A DNA stretch of 64,000 nt from VXRD01 sp965242535 (GCA_965242535.1 OZ251458.1:1116001-1180000), one strand, 5' to 3'; shown: positions 33,537 through 42,908, counted from the first letter of the stretch. Made by a program: numbers and translations. Notes: generated by a model from the letters alone, not told the origin.

Positions 33537-34333
33537 AGGGGTTTTCAGATGTGGAGTCCGCTTTGTGGGTTCACAAATACTGCCCTGGGCTTACGATTCG
33601 GCAAATGGTCAAAACCGCTTTGGAAAATGGATACACCGTAACGGATACGGCGCGCTATGAAGCGGTTCAGCTCTTGACCGAATGGGGATTGGCAGATGGA
33701 AAAAGCAGGGCATTGACCCCCGAGGGCGAGGCGTTCTATTCCCTGTGGGAAACGAAACGGAGCGCGGCCATCGATTTTTTGCACGGGCGGCAATACGGTC
33801 TGTGGACGCATAGTGCTCCTGATCAAAACATCGCGTCTTGGGCGTACAAAAATATTTGCGACTATCTGTGGACGCGGCAAACGCTTCCGGATAGGGATCG
33901 GGACCTCGTGGCCTACATCCATGATCTCCGCGCTTCTGACGAAGTGGTGATTCCGCAGGAGATCGGCAATGCGTTCTCCAAGAAATCGATCGCCGACGCC
34001 TACGATTGGTTGCGGCCCTTAGACCCGCCCGTATTCGAGAACGGCGAGGATCGCGCGACATTTGCACAACGACCATACTGCTCAACGCCGCTTTTTGTGA
34101 TGGGGCTCGGTTATCTCGTGCGAGAATCCGATACGGCATTTGGGGCGTTGGTCAAAATTGACGATACGCGAAAACTGGCCGTTTGTCGCTTCTGTCTCAT
34201 CGACGAAACCGGTTTTGATCTCATGCTCGACGAGGCATTGCGCCAAGTTTCGCACCTTTCGGTGCAGCGGAGTTGGGACGGGATTTACGTCGAGTTGAAT
34301 CGAGAACCGCAGATCGGGGATTTTCTCGCTTGA
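33515..34333 (+). CDS. Unknown protein of the defence-like operon, winged-helix character
   Basis: ATG 33515 (ggagg 4 bases upstream) lies inside the end of the previous gene and gives 272 residues. The first 80 residues read as a winged helix (MVKTALENGYTVTDTARYEA, LLTEWGLADGKSRALTPEG). The rest is mostly helical with aromatic positions (YGLWTHSAPDQNIASWAYKN). No catalytic motif is seen. Position and size recall the DUF4007 proteins that accompany PglZ in some BREX-type loci, but I cannot confirm the family. It is likely a DNA-binding or adaptor component. Confidence 0.65.
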   Translation: MARSHILKGFSDVESALWVHKYCPGLTIRQMVKTALENGYTVTDTARYEAVQLLTEWGLADGKSRALTPEGEAFYSLWETKRSAAIDFLHGRQYGLWTHSAPDQNIASWAYKNICDYLWTRQTLPDRDRDLVAYIHDLRASDEVVIPQEIGNAFSKKSIADAYDWLRPLDPPVFENGEDRATFAQRPYCSTPLFVMGLGYLVRESDTAFGALVKIDDTRKLAVCRFCLIDETGFDLMLDEALRQVSHLSVQRSWDGIYVELNREPQIGDFLA

Positions 34334-34335
34334 AA

Positions 34336-34887
34336 ATGGGCGGATTAAACGCAATGCACTGGCAATTTTACCACGGAAAACTCCTCGCGTTGGCGGAAAC
34401 GGGCGAAACTTTGACGCCCTCTCAGCGGGCGGTTGGTCAATTTTTGCGGCGGGCGATCAGAGACCATCAGCAACGCATCGCTCTTTGGGGCGCTCCGGGC
34501 GTTGGCAAGACGTTTCTCGCGCACCATCTCCATCACTGTGCAGACGGTCTCTATTTTTCGTCTGCAGAAACTTGTTCACATACCGAAGTTTCCCCAAATT
34601 CGGTGGTTATCATCGACAACGCACCGCATGACCGAAGTTCAGCGCGGTCAATTTTCGGGGATGTGCTTTGGGCAGACGCGGCGGCGGTTATTTTGGTGAC
34701 GCGCCAACCGATTGACGATGCGGTTCGGAGCGTTGCGTTGGGTTTAACGACTCGAGATTTAGCACAAATTGAGGATGTGATGCGTGGGCTTTTCGCCCCG
34801 TTCCCGACAGATGGGCTGCGCGATGGCAGTGGGATTTGGCAACGGGTCAAAACGCTTGCGGAACGAAATTCGCACAAAGGGAGATAA
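34336..34887 (+). CDS. Small P-loop (AAA-like) ATPase of the defence-like operon
   Basis: The 183-residue protein (ATG 34336, or ATG 34354) has Walker A in ALWGAPGVGKTFLAHHL and Walker B in SVVIIDNAPHD, followed by VILVTRQPIDDAV as a sensor-1-like strand. It is too short for a complete AAA+ lid domain. In the operon it precedes the giant ATPase by 3 bp. A role as a loader or switch for the other ATPases is plausible but not shown. It resembles no named BREX subunit that I recognise. Confidence 0.7.
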   Translation: MGGLNAMHWQFYHGKLLALAETGETLTPSQRAVGQFLRRAIRDHQQRIALWGAPGVGKTFLAHHLHHCADGLYFSSAETCSHTEVSPNSVVIIDNAPHDRSSARSIFGDVLWADAAAVILVTRQPIDDAVRSVALGLTTRDLAQIEDVMRGLFAPFPTDGLRDGSGIWQRVKTLAERNSHKGR

Positions 34888-34890
34888 CGC

Positions 34891-37800
34891 ATGGCTTTAG
34901 ACGAAATCATCCAAAAAAGTGTGGTGGTCGATACGCCACGCGCAGAAGATCTCGCGGCGAGGCCAGCGGAATGGGCCGATCGCTTTCAATTTCACGTCTC
35001 GACGCATGTCGCGATAGCCGATATGACCGATAAGTGGGACGCGATTCTCAAGAACCTCCTGCGCGGGCGTTCGGCGACCGGGCTCATCCACGCCGATACG
35101 GGTTACGGCAAAACCTCGACCGCAGCCGCGCTTTGGCATTATGCGGAACAACGCGAGATTGTCGCGGTTCCGCCATTTGTGTGGAATAGCATCGCCGACA
35201 TGCTCATCGCAACTCACGGGTGGGTCTGCCATCGCTTGAAGGCGAAGAGGCCGGATCTGATTCCCGAGTTGGAGCAACGGTATCAAACGCTGCTTGCGAG
35301 CAGTGATGAAGACTTGGCGCGCAGAATAAGCGACGAACGAGATGTCCCGCTCGATGATGCCAGAAAATCCGTCCAATTCCTCAAAGCGCGGGGCGATCTG
35401 ATGGACGCGGTTTCCGCAAATCGCCTCATCGACTACTTGCGGGTGGCGACTTCGACGCTTTTGGAGGCGGAATACAAAGGGTTGCTCATTCTGCCAGATG
35501 AGTTCGAGCTTTTCGCCAATACGAATCCAGACATCGCCAAGAATTTCGCGGAGCTCAAGGACTTTATCTTTCCCATTTTCCAAGAAAATAGCCTTCCTAT
35601 CGGCTGTGTGGTTTTGACCTACCGCCGAACATTTTCCGACATCCAACTCAGAGAACCTTACGTATTCGCCCGATTCAACAAGCCCGAAGGGAGTTTGATC
35701 GACCTCGAGCAGGCATACGGAAAGAGGAAAGATGAAAAGTCTTTCGCCGATGAACTTTGGGAGAAGTTGTCCATTGGGTGCAACCTAACCGACGAGGAGC
35801 AAGAGGCTATCGATCCGGATGTGCTGTTTGCCCTCGGGCAATTTTTGGGACACCAGCGCACGACGCAACTGATCAGCGGCCCCCGGTCCGTTGTCGCGAC
35901 GTTCCGCCGTGCGGCCATTCACTACGGCGAAAAAAAGCGGCCCTATTCCATTTTTGATTTTTGCGAAGACTATATCTCTCAAGGGGTTATTTGCTTCAAC
36001 AATCAGGAAATCGACGCGGTCAAAGCGCATACTTCCATCATGAGCCAGCCCATCATCGGCACGGATGCGGCGCGACAGCGCGTCGTCAAATTGTTGTGCG
36101 TCTGCCCGGATGGCGTGCCAGAGGAACTGTTCGAGAAGCACGGCATTGCCGATGGAGATCGCTTGGCAGTCGTGGAAGGGTTGTTGGGCGCGCACGTCAT
36201 TGCGAAAATCATCGGGCCGACTTTAACCCATTACAAGGACGACCTGCAAGCGGGCGACGCGCTCATCGAGATTCTCAAAATTCTGCGGGAGCGGTACAAC
36301 CCCGCGAGTGAAGAAACCCATCGCGCCGCTGTCAGATCATTTGCGAATTACATTTTGCCCGAAATTTTCTCGCAACGTATCGGAGCCGCCCACACGGGTT
36401 GGGGGAGTTTGCGAAAGATGGAAGGGGATATAGAACCGATTTTTCAGGACAGGCTCCATGGGACGTCTCTCCGAGATTATCCAGACCGAACGTTGACCGT
36501 CCACGTCGGCACCGAGGAGTTTGAAAAAATCAGCGGCGCGTACCGCGAGAGCCCGTTGTTCACCTCTTTTGTTTTTCGGACGCGAGGGAGTACACCGATC
36601 TCGAATACCTGCGATGTTCATGCGGATGGTCTCCGCTTTCGTCTCAACATTTCCGACGCTATCGACAGCCGAGAAATCCCAAAAGAGATTGGCAAACTCG
36701 GCGACCTTTTTTTGCCGGAGTCCGTCACTCCTGCGTTGCTCCTGTCCATGCTCGACTTCTTTGCCATCGGAACGACGGATGCCAAAATCAAGGAGCTAAA
36801 ACAGGAAGCGCAGGTGCAACTCTTGAAATCCCGCATCCTCGACCAACTGATCGGCTACTTCTTTTCCGCAGAGGTCAAGGCGAGTGCCGCATCACAGCAG
36901 GCGGATTTGGCGCGAGTACCCGCGGGGAAGGGTTTTGTCGAACGGGCTTTGGGCGTGCTGATACGCCGACAATTCAAATCGTATCGCGCTGTCGCGATCT
37001 CGCATCAATGGCACAAGAATTTGGGGATGTACACACAGGCATTGAGAAACGACAAAGGGCTCGGCGTAAAACGGGGGGAGGATCCTATTAAAATGAGTGC
37101 CAAAGACGTGCCGGGGCTGTTTGGCGTCGGTCAACACACCACTTTTGCCAATACGTTCTACCCAAACGGGGTTTTGCGCGATCTCTTGCTCGTCAATGAA
37201 ATTGACGCCAGTGGCAAAACCACAGCGGAGGGGATCGAAGTTAAAAACAACCAGAGTTCCGTCGCGGTCTATTTTGTGCTCCACAGCTTGGAACGGCGCG
37301 TTTTGGACATGCTCGAAGCGAGCGCGGAAAGCATTGTCGTCGATGGCAAGCCCGCCGAAGCCATGCCGATCCACGAGGTTTTCCAACGGGAAGGAGAACT
37401 CGGGTATCTCGATGCTGAAATCGAAGCGTTGATCGGCGTATTGAAGGCAAGGGGCTTGGTCGATCAAAGACAGCAACGGGGGATGGATTATCTGTATCGC
37501 GTTGAGACGGAGATCGATTTGGCCGAACTGCAACGCAAATTCGACCGACTTGAGGCCCTTGAGGAACTGGCAAAATCAAAAGGCTTCGCGCTGGAAAGTG
37601 ACGGTGATCACTCCTTGGCATCGGTGCAGGCAGATTTTCGGATCATCGGCATTGCGTCCAATGAAGTCCGCAAGGATGCGTTGCGGCAAAAACTCAATTC
37701 GATCGGGGACGCCTTCAATACGCAGTGCGCGGAGTGGCTAACAAAAGCCCGGGACGAACTCAATCGAAAAGACCCGGAGGTCGGAACATTGGGGTTAGAT

Positions 37801-38976
37801 CCGCCGAGGGGGCTGGAGCGGGAAACCGACCACCCGACGACCGAGTTCTCGGTTCTGCTGTTTCAGGATATCCGCAATGAGATTCGGAAGGCGTACAACG
37901 CCATTCCCCGAGAAATAGACGGGGTAAAACGGGATGTGAGGGCAATCCTCCATAAGAAGATGCGAGAATACCAATCTGACCAAACATTTGAAAAAGCGAT
38001 TGCAGTGGCGGCAGAGTTACGCCATTCCGCGCAGACGACTGACAAAAAAATCGATGCACTCCGCGAGAAGCGTTCAGAAGCCGAACAGCTCTACCGGTTG
38101 TTTGAAAAATGGCGCAACCTCGCCAGACGAGTTGAGGGCGACCGACTGACGATGACAGATGCCCAAGAGATCGATGGCGTCAAAAATCTCTGTGATGGGC
38201 TAGACGAGGAACAACAGCGGATTAAACGCCATCTCGCGGATCGGGCGAAAACCGTCGAGCAGGTTCTGGAAAATCACGAGTACTTTTCCAATCGAATCGC
38301 CGCGATCAAGGCCGAATTTGACCAGATCTCCGAACGCCGAAAAGATGAGTTTATCCGGTTCAATGCCGATATTGAAAGCCACCTCCGCCCACTCATCGAC
38401 CGACCGGACATCGGCGAACGATTCAATCCCACCGACGTCGAAGGATCGTACAGCCGAGTCCGCGAAAAAGCGGTCGAGAAGATTCGGGAATTTATCATCA
38501 AACCCGCCATCGAGGGTATTGAAGCGCGAAAAAGCGAATTGATGAAACCGCTCGAGGTCTTCACGGTCAGCGATCAGATCAAAAATCAGGCCGCTGACCT
38601 GAATGACGCGGTACACGTTTTGGGAGATAGGATCGCTGAGGTGAACGCCGCTCTAAAACCCGATGAGGTCGACGTGCAGTTGTCGGCTTGGGTGGAATCG
38701 CTCGAGTGGATTTTGAAGGAGGGCAACGAGGTTTTCACGAGGTGGAAAGGCATTCAAGACCAACTCAGGTGTGACAAAAGCGAGTTGAGTCCCAGGGCAA
38801 CGGTGCTGTTGGAACTGATCGAAACGAATGCGGACAAGGATTTCACCGAACTGATCATCGCTCTTAGGCAGTCAAAAAATGAAATGTTCGGTTCGCCTTC
38901 AGAGATTATCGAGAGTCTCGAAGAATTGTACCGACGCAACTGGTTGAACATCAAAATCTCCCGAACGATGGGATAG
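34891..38976 (+). CDS. Giant BrxC/PglY-like P-loop ATPase
   Basis: The 1361-residue protein starts at ATG 34891 after aaagggag. Walker A is at 68-75 (ADTGYGKT) and Walker B at 199-206 (LILPDEFE), within a STAND/ORC-like ATPase region that ends near residue 450. A long middle domain follows. The C-terminal 450 residues are helical and probably coiled coil (LRHSAQTTDKKIDALREKRS, AEQLYRLFEKWRNLARRVEG). Size, domain order and the next gene (PglZ) match BrxC/PglY of BREX systems, which form large ATP-dependent assemblies needed for phage exclusion. Family membership is by pattern, not by search. Confidence 0.72.
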   Translation: MALDEIIQKSVVVDTPRAEDLAARPAEWADRFQFHVSTHVAIADMTDKWDAILKNLLRGRSATGLIHADTGYGKTSTAAALWHYAEQREIVAVPPFVWNSIADMLIATHGWVCHRLKAKRPDLIPELEQRYQTLLASSDEDLARRISDERDVPLDDARKSVQFLKARGDLMDAVSANRLIDYLRVATSTLLEAEYKGLLILPDEFELFANTNPDIAKNFAELKDFIFPIFQENSLPIGCVVLTYRRTFSDIQLREPYVFARFNKPEGSLIDLEQAYGKRKDEKSFADELWEKLSIGCNLTDEEQEAIDPDVLFALGQFLGHQRTTQLISGPRSVVATFRRAAIHYGEKKRPYSIFDFCEDYISQGVICFNNQEIDAVKAHTSIMSQPIIGTDAARQRVVKLLCVCPDGVPEELFEKHGIADGDRLAVVEGLLGAHVIAKIIGPTLTHYKDDLQAGDALIEILKILRERYNPASEETHRAAVRSFANYILPEIFSQRIGAAHTGWGSLRKMEGDIEPIFQDRLHGTSLRDYPDRTLTVHVGTEEFEKISGAYRESPLFTSFVFRTRGSTPISNTCDVHADGLRFRLNISDAIDSREIPKEIGKLGDLFLPESVTPALLLSMLDFFAIGTTDAKIKELKQEAQVQLLKSRILDQLIGYFFSAEVKASAASQQADLARVPAGKGFVERALGVLIRRQFKSYRAVAISHQWHKNLGMYTQALRNDKGLGVKRGEDPIKMSAKDVPGLFGVGQHTTFANTFYPNGVLRDLLLVNEIDASGKTTAEGIEVKNNQSSVAVYFVLHSLERRVLDMLEASAESIVVDGKPAEAMPIHEVFQREGELGYLDAEIEALIGVLKARGLVDQRQQRGMDYLYRVETEIDLAELQRKFDRLEALEELAKSKGFALESDGDHSLASVQADFRIIGIASNEVRKDALRQKLNSIGDAFNTQCAEWLTKARDELNRKDPEVGTLGLDPPRGLERETDHPTTEFSVLLFQDIRNEIRKAYNAIPREIDGVKRDVRAILHKKMREYQSDQTFEKAIAVAAELRHSAQTTDKKIDALREKRSEAEQLYRLFEKWRNLARRVEGDRLTMTDAQEIDGVKNLCDGLDEEQQRIKRHLADRAKTVEQVLENHEYFSNRIAAIKAEFDQISERRKDEFIRFNADIESHLRPLIDRPDIGERFNPTDVEGSYSRVREKAVEKIREFIIKPAIEGIEARKSELMKPLEVFTVSDQIKNQAADLNDAVHVLGDRIAEVNAALKPDEVDVQLSAWVESLEWILKEGNEVFTRWKGIQDQLRCDKSELSPRATVLLELIETNADKDFTELIIALRQSKNEMFGSPSEIIESLEELYRRNWLNIKISRTMG

Positions 38977-38981
38977 CGACC

Positions 38982-40097
38982 ATGCGACATATTTTAAAGC
39001 GGATGCCCTGCCTGGCCGATCTGCCAGAGACGACGCGGGGCTTGTGGGAGATCTGCCTGTCGGATATTTGGCGTCCCCATTCGGTCGCAGAATGGCGGGA
39101 TTTTGTGGATGCCCCTTGGGAAGTGCCCGAAAAGGCGACGCTTTTCGTGAATTTGCCAGCGGATCAGCGCGGGGAATTAACCGATGTTTTCGGTTTCCCC
39201 ACGGTCGCACTTCCCCCCTTTCCGCCCATCGAATGGGTGAATCAGAAGTTGCCCGAACATTTTAACGCCTTGTGTACAGATGACTCGAAGTTGTTGAAGC
39301 AATCGCAACTCGCCCAAGCCATTGCAGACCGCGTATCGCATGCGCGACCCGACATCGTCGTTTTTTTGGTGCTCGATGGGCTGTCGTTGTACGATGTGAC
39401 AGGTTGGACATTTCCCGAAGCTTGGCGCGCGGTGTGTGAACCGTGTTTTGTCGATGGGTTAAGCGCGACCCAAAGTGGCATGCGTCGGTTAATCGGTTCG
39501 CCGCCGCTAACGCATCGCTTGTTTGCGTTGGGGTATGTGCAACGCCTCGGATTTTCATACTGGGAGCGTGCCCAAAATCAACTGACCGACGTCCTCTTTT
39601 CCGAGTTTCCCCCCGCGCAACTGTTTCGCGTCACGACCTTTGCAGAGGTTTTGGACGGATTGCAAACGGCTGACCTGACCGACCGGGCGTTCATCCAAAT
39701 TGTCCGCACGGGACTCGATGGGGTTTGTCACAGTCACCGAGAAAAGCCGAACATCGGCGCGATGCTCGACCAACTCAAATCGGATATCGTGCAACTCGTC
39801 GAAGCGGTCGGCGCGCCTGAAAAGGCGGTGCGAATTTTTATCGCGAGTGACCATGGGATTCTTTGGTTCAAAGAGCAGAACGTGATGCCGAGTCAATCTC
39901 GGAATACGTCCGCCCGTTACGCCAAATCGCCATCGGATCTATCGGGAATCACGGTTGCCGAATCCGGCGAGACATTTACGGTTTTGACAGGCGATGGAGT
40001 TATTGCGAGAACCCGCAAGGTGACGGAGTGGGGATTTCACGGGGGGATTTCCGCGTGGGAATCTCTCGTTCCCCTGTTCGACATCACGCCCAAGTGA
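38982..40097 (+). CDS. pglZ: PglZ-type alkaline-phosphatase-superfamily protein, short form
   Basis: The 371-residue protein has the metal-binding blocks of the PglZ domain: the first Asp in VVFLVLDGLSLYD (D132), IFIASDHGILW (D290-H291) and the terminal EWGFHGGISAWESLVPL (H353, E360). The last block is the signature of PglZ proteins in BREX, Pgl and related islands. It is much shorter than the usual 700-900 residues, lacking large N- and C-terminal parts. PglZ is a core BREX component, active in vitro as a phosphodiesterase in some studies. It lies 5 bp after the BrxC-like gene. Confidence 0.85.
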   Translation: MRHILKRMPCLADLPETTRGLWEICLSDIWRPHSVAEWRDFVDAPWEVPEKATLFVNLPADQRGELTDVFGFPTVALPPFPPIEWVNQKLPEHFNALCTDDSKLLKQSQLAQAIADRVSHARPDIVVFLVLDGLSLYDVTGWTFPEAWRAVCEPCFVDGLSATQSGMRRLIGSPPLTHRLFALGYVQRLGFSYWERAQNQLTDVLFSEFPPAQLFRVTTFAEVLDGLQTADLTDRAFIQIVRTGLDGVCHSHREKPNIGAMLDQLKSDIVQLVEAVGAPEKAVRIFIASDHGILWFKEQNVMPSQSRNTSARYAKSPSDLSGITVAESGETFTVLTGDGVIARTRKVTEWGFHGGISAWESLVPLFDITPK

Positions 40098-40109
40098 TGG
40101 GGGATTCAA

Positions 40110-41318
40110 ATGGCCGAGATCGATTTGCGAATCGGCACGGAGTACGAAAGCGACGAACCGATTTATATGAATGCCACGGGGTCGCGCGCCGTATTCATCT
40201 GCGGCAAGCGCGGTTCTGGCAAAAGCTATACGATGGGCGTCATCGTCGAAGAGTTGTTCGACCGAGAGCGAGGCGAGGCGACCATTATCATCGCGGACCC
40301 GATGGGCATTTACCACACGATGGCTCTGCCGAATGAAACGCAAGCCGATGAAGTCCGCAATGCCGGGTTTCTCACCAGCGGCTTTCCCGTTCGGCTCATC
40401 GTCCCCGGCGATCCATCGATGCGATACGGCGATGCGGCGGTGCTCGCAAAATTGCGAGAAAATGGCGTGGAAGTCGTTCCCCTGCAGATCAACGCGGCGG
40501 ATCTTTCCCCGGAGGCGTGGTGTGAATTGTTCGACCTCGGACTGAACGAAGCGATGGGAATCGTTTTGTGGCGCGCCATCGATGCGCTTCTCGAAAGGGA
40601 TCGGCATTTTGTGATCGATGACATTCTTTTGGCGATCCATCGCGATCAAAAGGCGAAAGATACCTCCAAAGAGGCTTTGGAAAATCGGTTAACTGTGGCG
40701 AACCGCTGGGGGATTTTCGCGCGAGAACCGATCTCGTTGAACGATGTGTTTCTCCTCGATCACATTAACGTCTTAGATCTAAGCGTGATCGACGCAGGCA
40801 CAAAAGGGTTGCGCAGCATGATACTCGACGTCGTCTCCCGCCGGCTTTTCACGGAGCGAACCCGAGAAAGGCGCAGAGAGGAGTTTGGATTATCGACAAC
40901 CCTGCCGCGAGTTTGGCTTGCGATTGACGAAGCCCATCAGTTCGTGCCGAAAGGCCGAGCTTCGCTTTGCAAGGAAATGCTCATTCGGTGGGTGAAAGAA
41001 GGGCGCCAACCGGGGCTCAGCCTCGTCGTTGCCACTCAGCAACCGGCCGCGATGGATCCAGAACTGTTGTCACAATGCGACGTCATTGTCGCGCACAAGA
41101 TCACGACTTGGGACGATATCCACGCGCTCGACCGCTTGAGTGCGACGTACATGAAGGGGGACTTAAAGGGCTATATCCGCAATCTGAATCGCAGCGGCGA
41201 AGCTCTGTTGGTCGATGATGAGACCGAGTCCGTGACGACGATTCGAGTCCGGCCGCGCTTCAGTTCGCACGGCGGCGCGGAAATCCGAGAAAAGACCGTG
41301 CGGAAATTTTTGTTTTAG
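40110..41318 (+). CDS. HerA-type (DUF87) ATPase/DNA translocase
   Basis: The 402-residue protein carries Walker A in CGKRGSGKSYTMG (32-39), Walker B in RVWLAIDEAHQFVP and the HerA-type segment LSLVVATQQPAAMDPELLSQ followed by CDVIVAHKITTWDDI. HerA/FtsK-superfamily ATPases pump DNA or unwind ends, and partner with nucleases or modification enzymes in several defence systems. It ends the seven-gene operon. It might replace the helicase or BrxL role of standard BREX loci. Confidence 0.85.
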   Translation: MAEIDLRIGTEYESDEPIYMNATGSRAVFICGKRGSGKSYTMGVIVEELFDRERGEATIIIADPMGIYHTMALPNETQADEVRNAGFLTSGFPVRLIVPGDPSMRYGDAAVLAKLRENGVEVVPLQINAADLSPEAWCELFDLGLNEAMGIVLWRAIDALLERDRHFVIDDILLAIHRDQKAKDTSKEALENRLTVANRWGIFAREPISLNDVFLLDHINVLDLSVIDAGTKGLRSMILDVVSRRLFTERTRERRREEFGLSTTLPRVWLAIDEAHQFVPKGRASLCKEMLIRWVKEGRQPGLSLVVATQQPAAMDPELLSQCDVIVAHKITTWDDIHALDRLSATYMKGDLKGYIRNLNRSGEALLVDDETESVTTIRVRPRFSSHGGAEIREKTVRKFLF

Positions 41319-41367
41319 AATTTCATAAAGCGAGTTAAGCCATTGGCCTCTCAAACCGCTGTCTATC

Positions 41368-41396
41368 TTGACTTGACAGAGGGGTTTGCTTATGTT
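41368..41396 (+). promoter_or_regulatory. Sigma70-type promoter upstream of bamD
   Basis: TTGACT (41368-41373) and TATGTT (41391-41396) are spaced by 17 bp. The element with its surroundings is nearly the same as the promoter at 29542. The transcript would run through the terminator-like hairpin at 41408-41439 before reaching bamD. Confidence 0.6.
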
Positions 41397-41407
41397 TTGA
41401 AAGCCTC

Positions 41408-41439
41408 GGCGCGGGCGCGGAGAAAACGCGCCGTTTTTT
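41408..41439 (+). terminator. Rho-independent terminator or attenuator in the bamD leader
   Basis: Stem ggcgcg/cgcgcc with loop, followed by six T (41434-41439). It lies only about 12 bp after the -10 box of the promoter above and about 100 bp before bamD. It could stop read-through from the defence operon, or attenuate the local promoter. Confidence 0.7.
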
Positions 41440-41541
41440 GTTTGAGAAACTGCGGAACATTCCCGAATCTGTATCGTTTATCAGAACGGCGGGCGGGCGT
41501 TCCAAACGGGTGGTTCTCAGGATGATGCAGATTGGCGGATC

Positions 41542-42285
41542 ATGAGACGATTTTTACTTATCGGTTGTGCCTTGTTGCTCGCGTTGGGCGTGGGATGCGC
41601 GCAAAAAAAATACCGGCGGGCGAGTTCAGAGGGCTATCACAAGGCCGCGCAACAGGCCCTCAAAGACCGCAAGTGCTACGAGGCCGAGTTGCTGTTTAGA
41701 AACATGCTGTCGGATTATCCCGGGTCACATTTGTCGGACGAGGCGCAATTTGGGTTGGGCAAAGCCTATCAGTGCCAAAAGGACTACGTGACGGCCATTT
41801 TTGAATACGAGCGGCTGATCAACGAATATCCCGTCAGCCCTTATGCGGCGGAGGCGCGGTTTCAAATTGGCGAGTGCTATTTTCAAGACGCGCGCGGCAT
41901 TCACCACGACCAAGACGAGACGCACAAGGCGATTCGGGAATTTGAGCGATTTATCGAGGACTATCCGCAAAGCGATCTCACGCGCCAGGCAAGGGAGAAA
42001 ATCCGCGTCTTACGCAATCAACTCGCGCTCAAGGATGTCATGATCGCGTACAATTACGTCACATGGAAATACTACACCGCGGCGAAACTCTACGCCGAGG
42101 GGGTCTTGGAGGACTATCCCGACACAGAAGCCGCACTCGAGGCGCGCTTCGTGATCGCACAGGTCAAATTGAAGACCGGAAAACGCGACGACGCGGTCGA
42201 TGACCTCACATTGTTGGCCGGCCAAGACCTGCCCGAAAAGCTGAAAGCAAAAGTGATTGAAGCGATGGAAAAACTCGACGAATAG
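41542..42285 (+). CDS. bamD: Outer-membrane assembly lipoprotein BamD
   Basis: BamD is the essential lipoprotein of the BAM complex, which folds beta-barrel proteins into the outer membrane. The 247-residue protein has a lipoprotein signal ending in LALGVGC and then TPR repeats: KAAQQALKDRKCYEAELLFR, FGLGKAYQCQKDYVTAIFEY, and FQIGECYFQD with the YfiO-type RGIHHDQDETHKAIREFERF segment. Length and repeat order are those of BamD/ComL. It implies a two-membrane envelope. The operon continues with nadD after 35 bp. The bases just before the start (gcagattggcggatc) resemble the dispersed repeat word. Confidence 0.9.
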   Translation: MRRFLLIGCALLLALGVGCAQKKYRRASSEGYHKAAQQALKDRKCYEAELLFRNMLSDYPGSHLSDEAQFGLGKAYQCQKDYVTAIFEYERLINEYPVSPYAAEARFQIGECYFQDARGIHHDQDETHKAIREFERFIEDYPQSDLTRQAREKIRVLRNQLALKDVMIAYNYVTWKYYTAAKLYAEGVLEDYPDTEAALEARFVIAQVKLKTGKRDDAVDDLTLLAGQDLPEKLKAKVIEAMEKLDE

Positions 42286-42320
42286 ACGAAAGTCAGGGGT
42301 CGGTCCAACGATTCGTAAAA

Positions 42321-42908
42321 ATGGCACAGCGCATTGGCATTTTTGGCGGGACATTTGATCCCATTCACCGCGGGCATTTGATCATCGCGCGGGAAATGAT
42401 GTTGCACTGCGCGCTCAATCGGGTCGCGTTCATGCCTTCGGGTGAACCGCCGCACAAACGCAATCCGAAAATGGCTTCGGCGAAAGACCGCGCGGCGATG
42501 GTGGCGTTGGCGGTGCGCGATTATCCGGGGTTCGCGCTGAATCGGTTTGAGTTGTCGCGCCCGGGGAAGTCCTATACGATAGATACCCTGCGTCACTTGC
42601 GGCAAAATATGGATGTGGATACCAAACTCTTTTTGCTCATCGGCGCGGATAATGCCGTCGATATGGGTACATGGTGCAATCCCAAAGGCGTGTTGGATTT
42701 GGCCCAAGTGGTCGTGGCAGACCGCCCGGGCTTTGAGCGGTCGCGCATCGATCCGGCGTTCAAACCCATGATGCGATTTGTACAAACGCCCCTGATAGAC
42801 ATTTCGTCAACGGCGATCAGGGCGCGCGTGCGAGAGAAAAAACCCATTTCCCTTTGGGTGCCCGATGCCGTTGCAGACTACATTCAGGCCCGAGGGTTAT
42901 ACGTTTAG
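42321..42908 (+). CDS. nadD: Nicotinate-nucleotide adenylyltransferase
   Basis: NadD adenylates nicotinate mononucleotide to deamido-NAD in NAD biosynthesis. The 195-residue protein has the nucleotidyltransferase start IGIFGGTFDPIHRGHLI, MPSGEPPHKRNPKMASAKDR for the substrate loop, KLFLLIGADNAVDMGTW, and the SSTAIRARVREKKPISLWV motif binding ATP. Length and motif order are complete. It lies between bamD and two small genes in a housekeeping operon. Confidence 0.95.
   Translation: MAQRIGIFGGTFDPIHRGHLIIAREMMLHCALNRVAFMPSGEPPHKRNPKMASAKDRAAMVALAVRDYPGFALNRFELSRPGKSYTIDTLRHLRQNMDVDTKLFLLIGADNAVDMGTWCNPKGVLDLAQVVVADRPGFERSRIDPAFKPMMRFVQTPLIDISSTAIRARVREKKPISLWVPDAVADYIQARGLYV

Noticed and set aside
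29614..41318. Plain BREX type 1 assignment for the operon
   Set aside because: BrxA, BrxB, PglX and BrxL are not present; only the PglZ and BrxC-like parts are shared.
41343..41525. 60-codon ORF in the leader of bamD
   Set aside because: No ribosome site, and it runs through a promoter and a terminator hairpin.
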